Of a stretch of 64,000 nt of DNA, positions 63,965-64,000 are shown in pieces (the first letter of the stretch is position 1; every line of letters begins with the position of its first letter). The stretch is from Limanda limanda (lineage: Eukaryota > Chordata > Actinopteri > Pleuronectiformes > Pleuronectidae). Under the pieces are notes generated by a model, which saw only the letters and a list, made by a program, of their open reading frames with translations, ran no database searches and had not been told where the DNA came from. A program made the translations under genes and the position numbers. The stretch lies in contig NW_026870569.1 of the NCBI RefSeq assembly GCF_963576545.1, forward strand, positions 126,501 through 190,500, read 5' to 3'.

Positions 63965-64000
63965 GTTATTCAAGAATATCTCTTTCTCCTATGTGCTTTC
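63965..64000 (+). repeat. Partial A monomer at right edge
   Basis: The first 36 bases of an A monomer, ending just before the telomere-like tract. The array continues past the right end of the window. Confidence 0.95.

Larger units (their letters stand above)
1..64000 (+). repeat. Two-monomer satellite array (A 163 bp, B 155 bp) filling the window
   Basis: The whole window is head-to-tail copies of two related monomers. I phase each monomer at gttattcaagaatatctc, shared by A and B, and end it at the A-tract after caagtctctccgaccttcac, also shared. Hand counting gives 316 complete A, 75 B and 6 B', plus partial A units at 1-118 and 63965-64000. These lengths sum to exactly 64,000 bp, so nothing is inserted between monomers. 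B is always flanked by A; no two B are adjacent. All monomers point the same way. Monomer length close to a nucleosome repeat, homogeneity and nested higher-order periods are typical of eukaryotic satellite DNA. Subtelomeric or pericentromeric location is inferred. No gene, RNA gene or transposon was seen anywhere, so there is no separate gene-free stretch to describe. Confidence 0.97.

Noticed and set aside
1..64000. CRISPR array
   Set aside because: The whole 155-163-bp unit is repeated with no unique spacers, and no cas genes are present.
1..64000. True terminal telomere
   Set aside because: CCCTAA runs are at most three hexamers plus CCC and are embedded in each monomer; no long pure run is present.
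1..64000. rDNA spacer, 5S or tRNA gene arrays
   Set aside because: I see no rRNA-like segment, no tRNA-like cloverleaf and no A/B box pair of a polymerase III gene in the monomer.
1..64000. Transposable element or integrated virus
   Set aside because: There are no terminal repeats with coding sequence, target duplications or recognisable proteins; the decomposition into monomers leaves no bases over.

Overview
The window is one uninterrupted satellite DNA array from a eukaryotic nuclear genome. I see no gene, RNA gene or transposon in it. Every base can be assigned to one of two related monomers in head-to-tail order. Monomer A is usually 163 bp and carries a telomere-like (CCCTAA)3CCC tract. 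Monomer B is 155 bp and lacks that tract. My hand count is 316 complete A, 75 complete B and 6 complete B' (a 154-bp form of B), plus a partial A at each edge (118 bp at the left, 36 bp at the right). The A lengths are 281 x 163, 33 x 157, one 162 and one 151. With the B copies and the two edges these sum to exactly 64,000 bp.

Organism: long arrays of nucleosome-sized monomers with nested higher-order repeats (HORs) point to a eukaryotic subtelomere, pericentromere or other heterochromatin. The embedded hexamer is TTAGGG on the minus strand, the telomere type of vertebrates, many fungi, several algal and protist lineages and some plants (Asparagales), not the usual plant TTTAGGG. I cannot name the species. 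All CCCTAA tracts lie on the plus strand, the orientation expected if the nearest chromosome end is to the left of position 1. That is an inference, because no pure telomere run is present.

Layout: positions 1 to about 36,000 are built from long HORs with many A per B. Copies relate at offsets of 6,743/6,749 bp (1 to 6,743 versus 6,744 to about 12,900), 4,188 bp (about 12,912 to 17,253), 5,315/5,478 bp (18,227 to about 21,490), 2,085 bp (21,492 to about 23,500) and 7,104 bp (21,757-28,860 versus 28,861 to about 35,940). From about 36,000 to 64,000 B is denser. The local theme is an A-A-B trimer of 481 bp, with shorter HORs of 1,932, 1,948, 2,087/1,606 and about 958 bp. A B subtype containing CTGCAG occurs only in this right part.

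Coding: the many overlapping open frames are by-products of monomer length (163 is 1 mod 3, 155 is 2 mod 3) and of one TAG per A monomer. They are not annotated as genes. The most interesting structural feature is that most A monomers hold exactly four C3 tracts, the minimum for an intramolecular i-motif and, on the other strand, a G-quadruplex. This places a potential telomere-type four-stranded element at nearly every nucleosome-length step.
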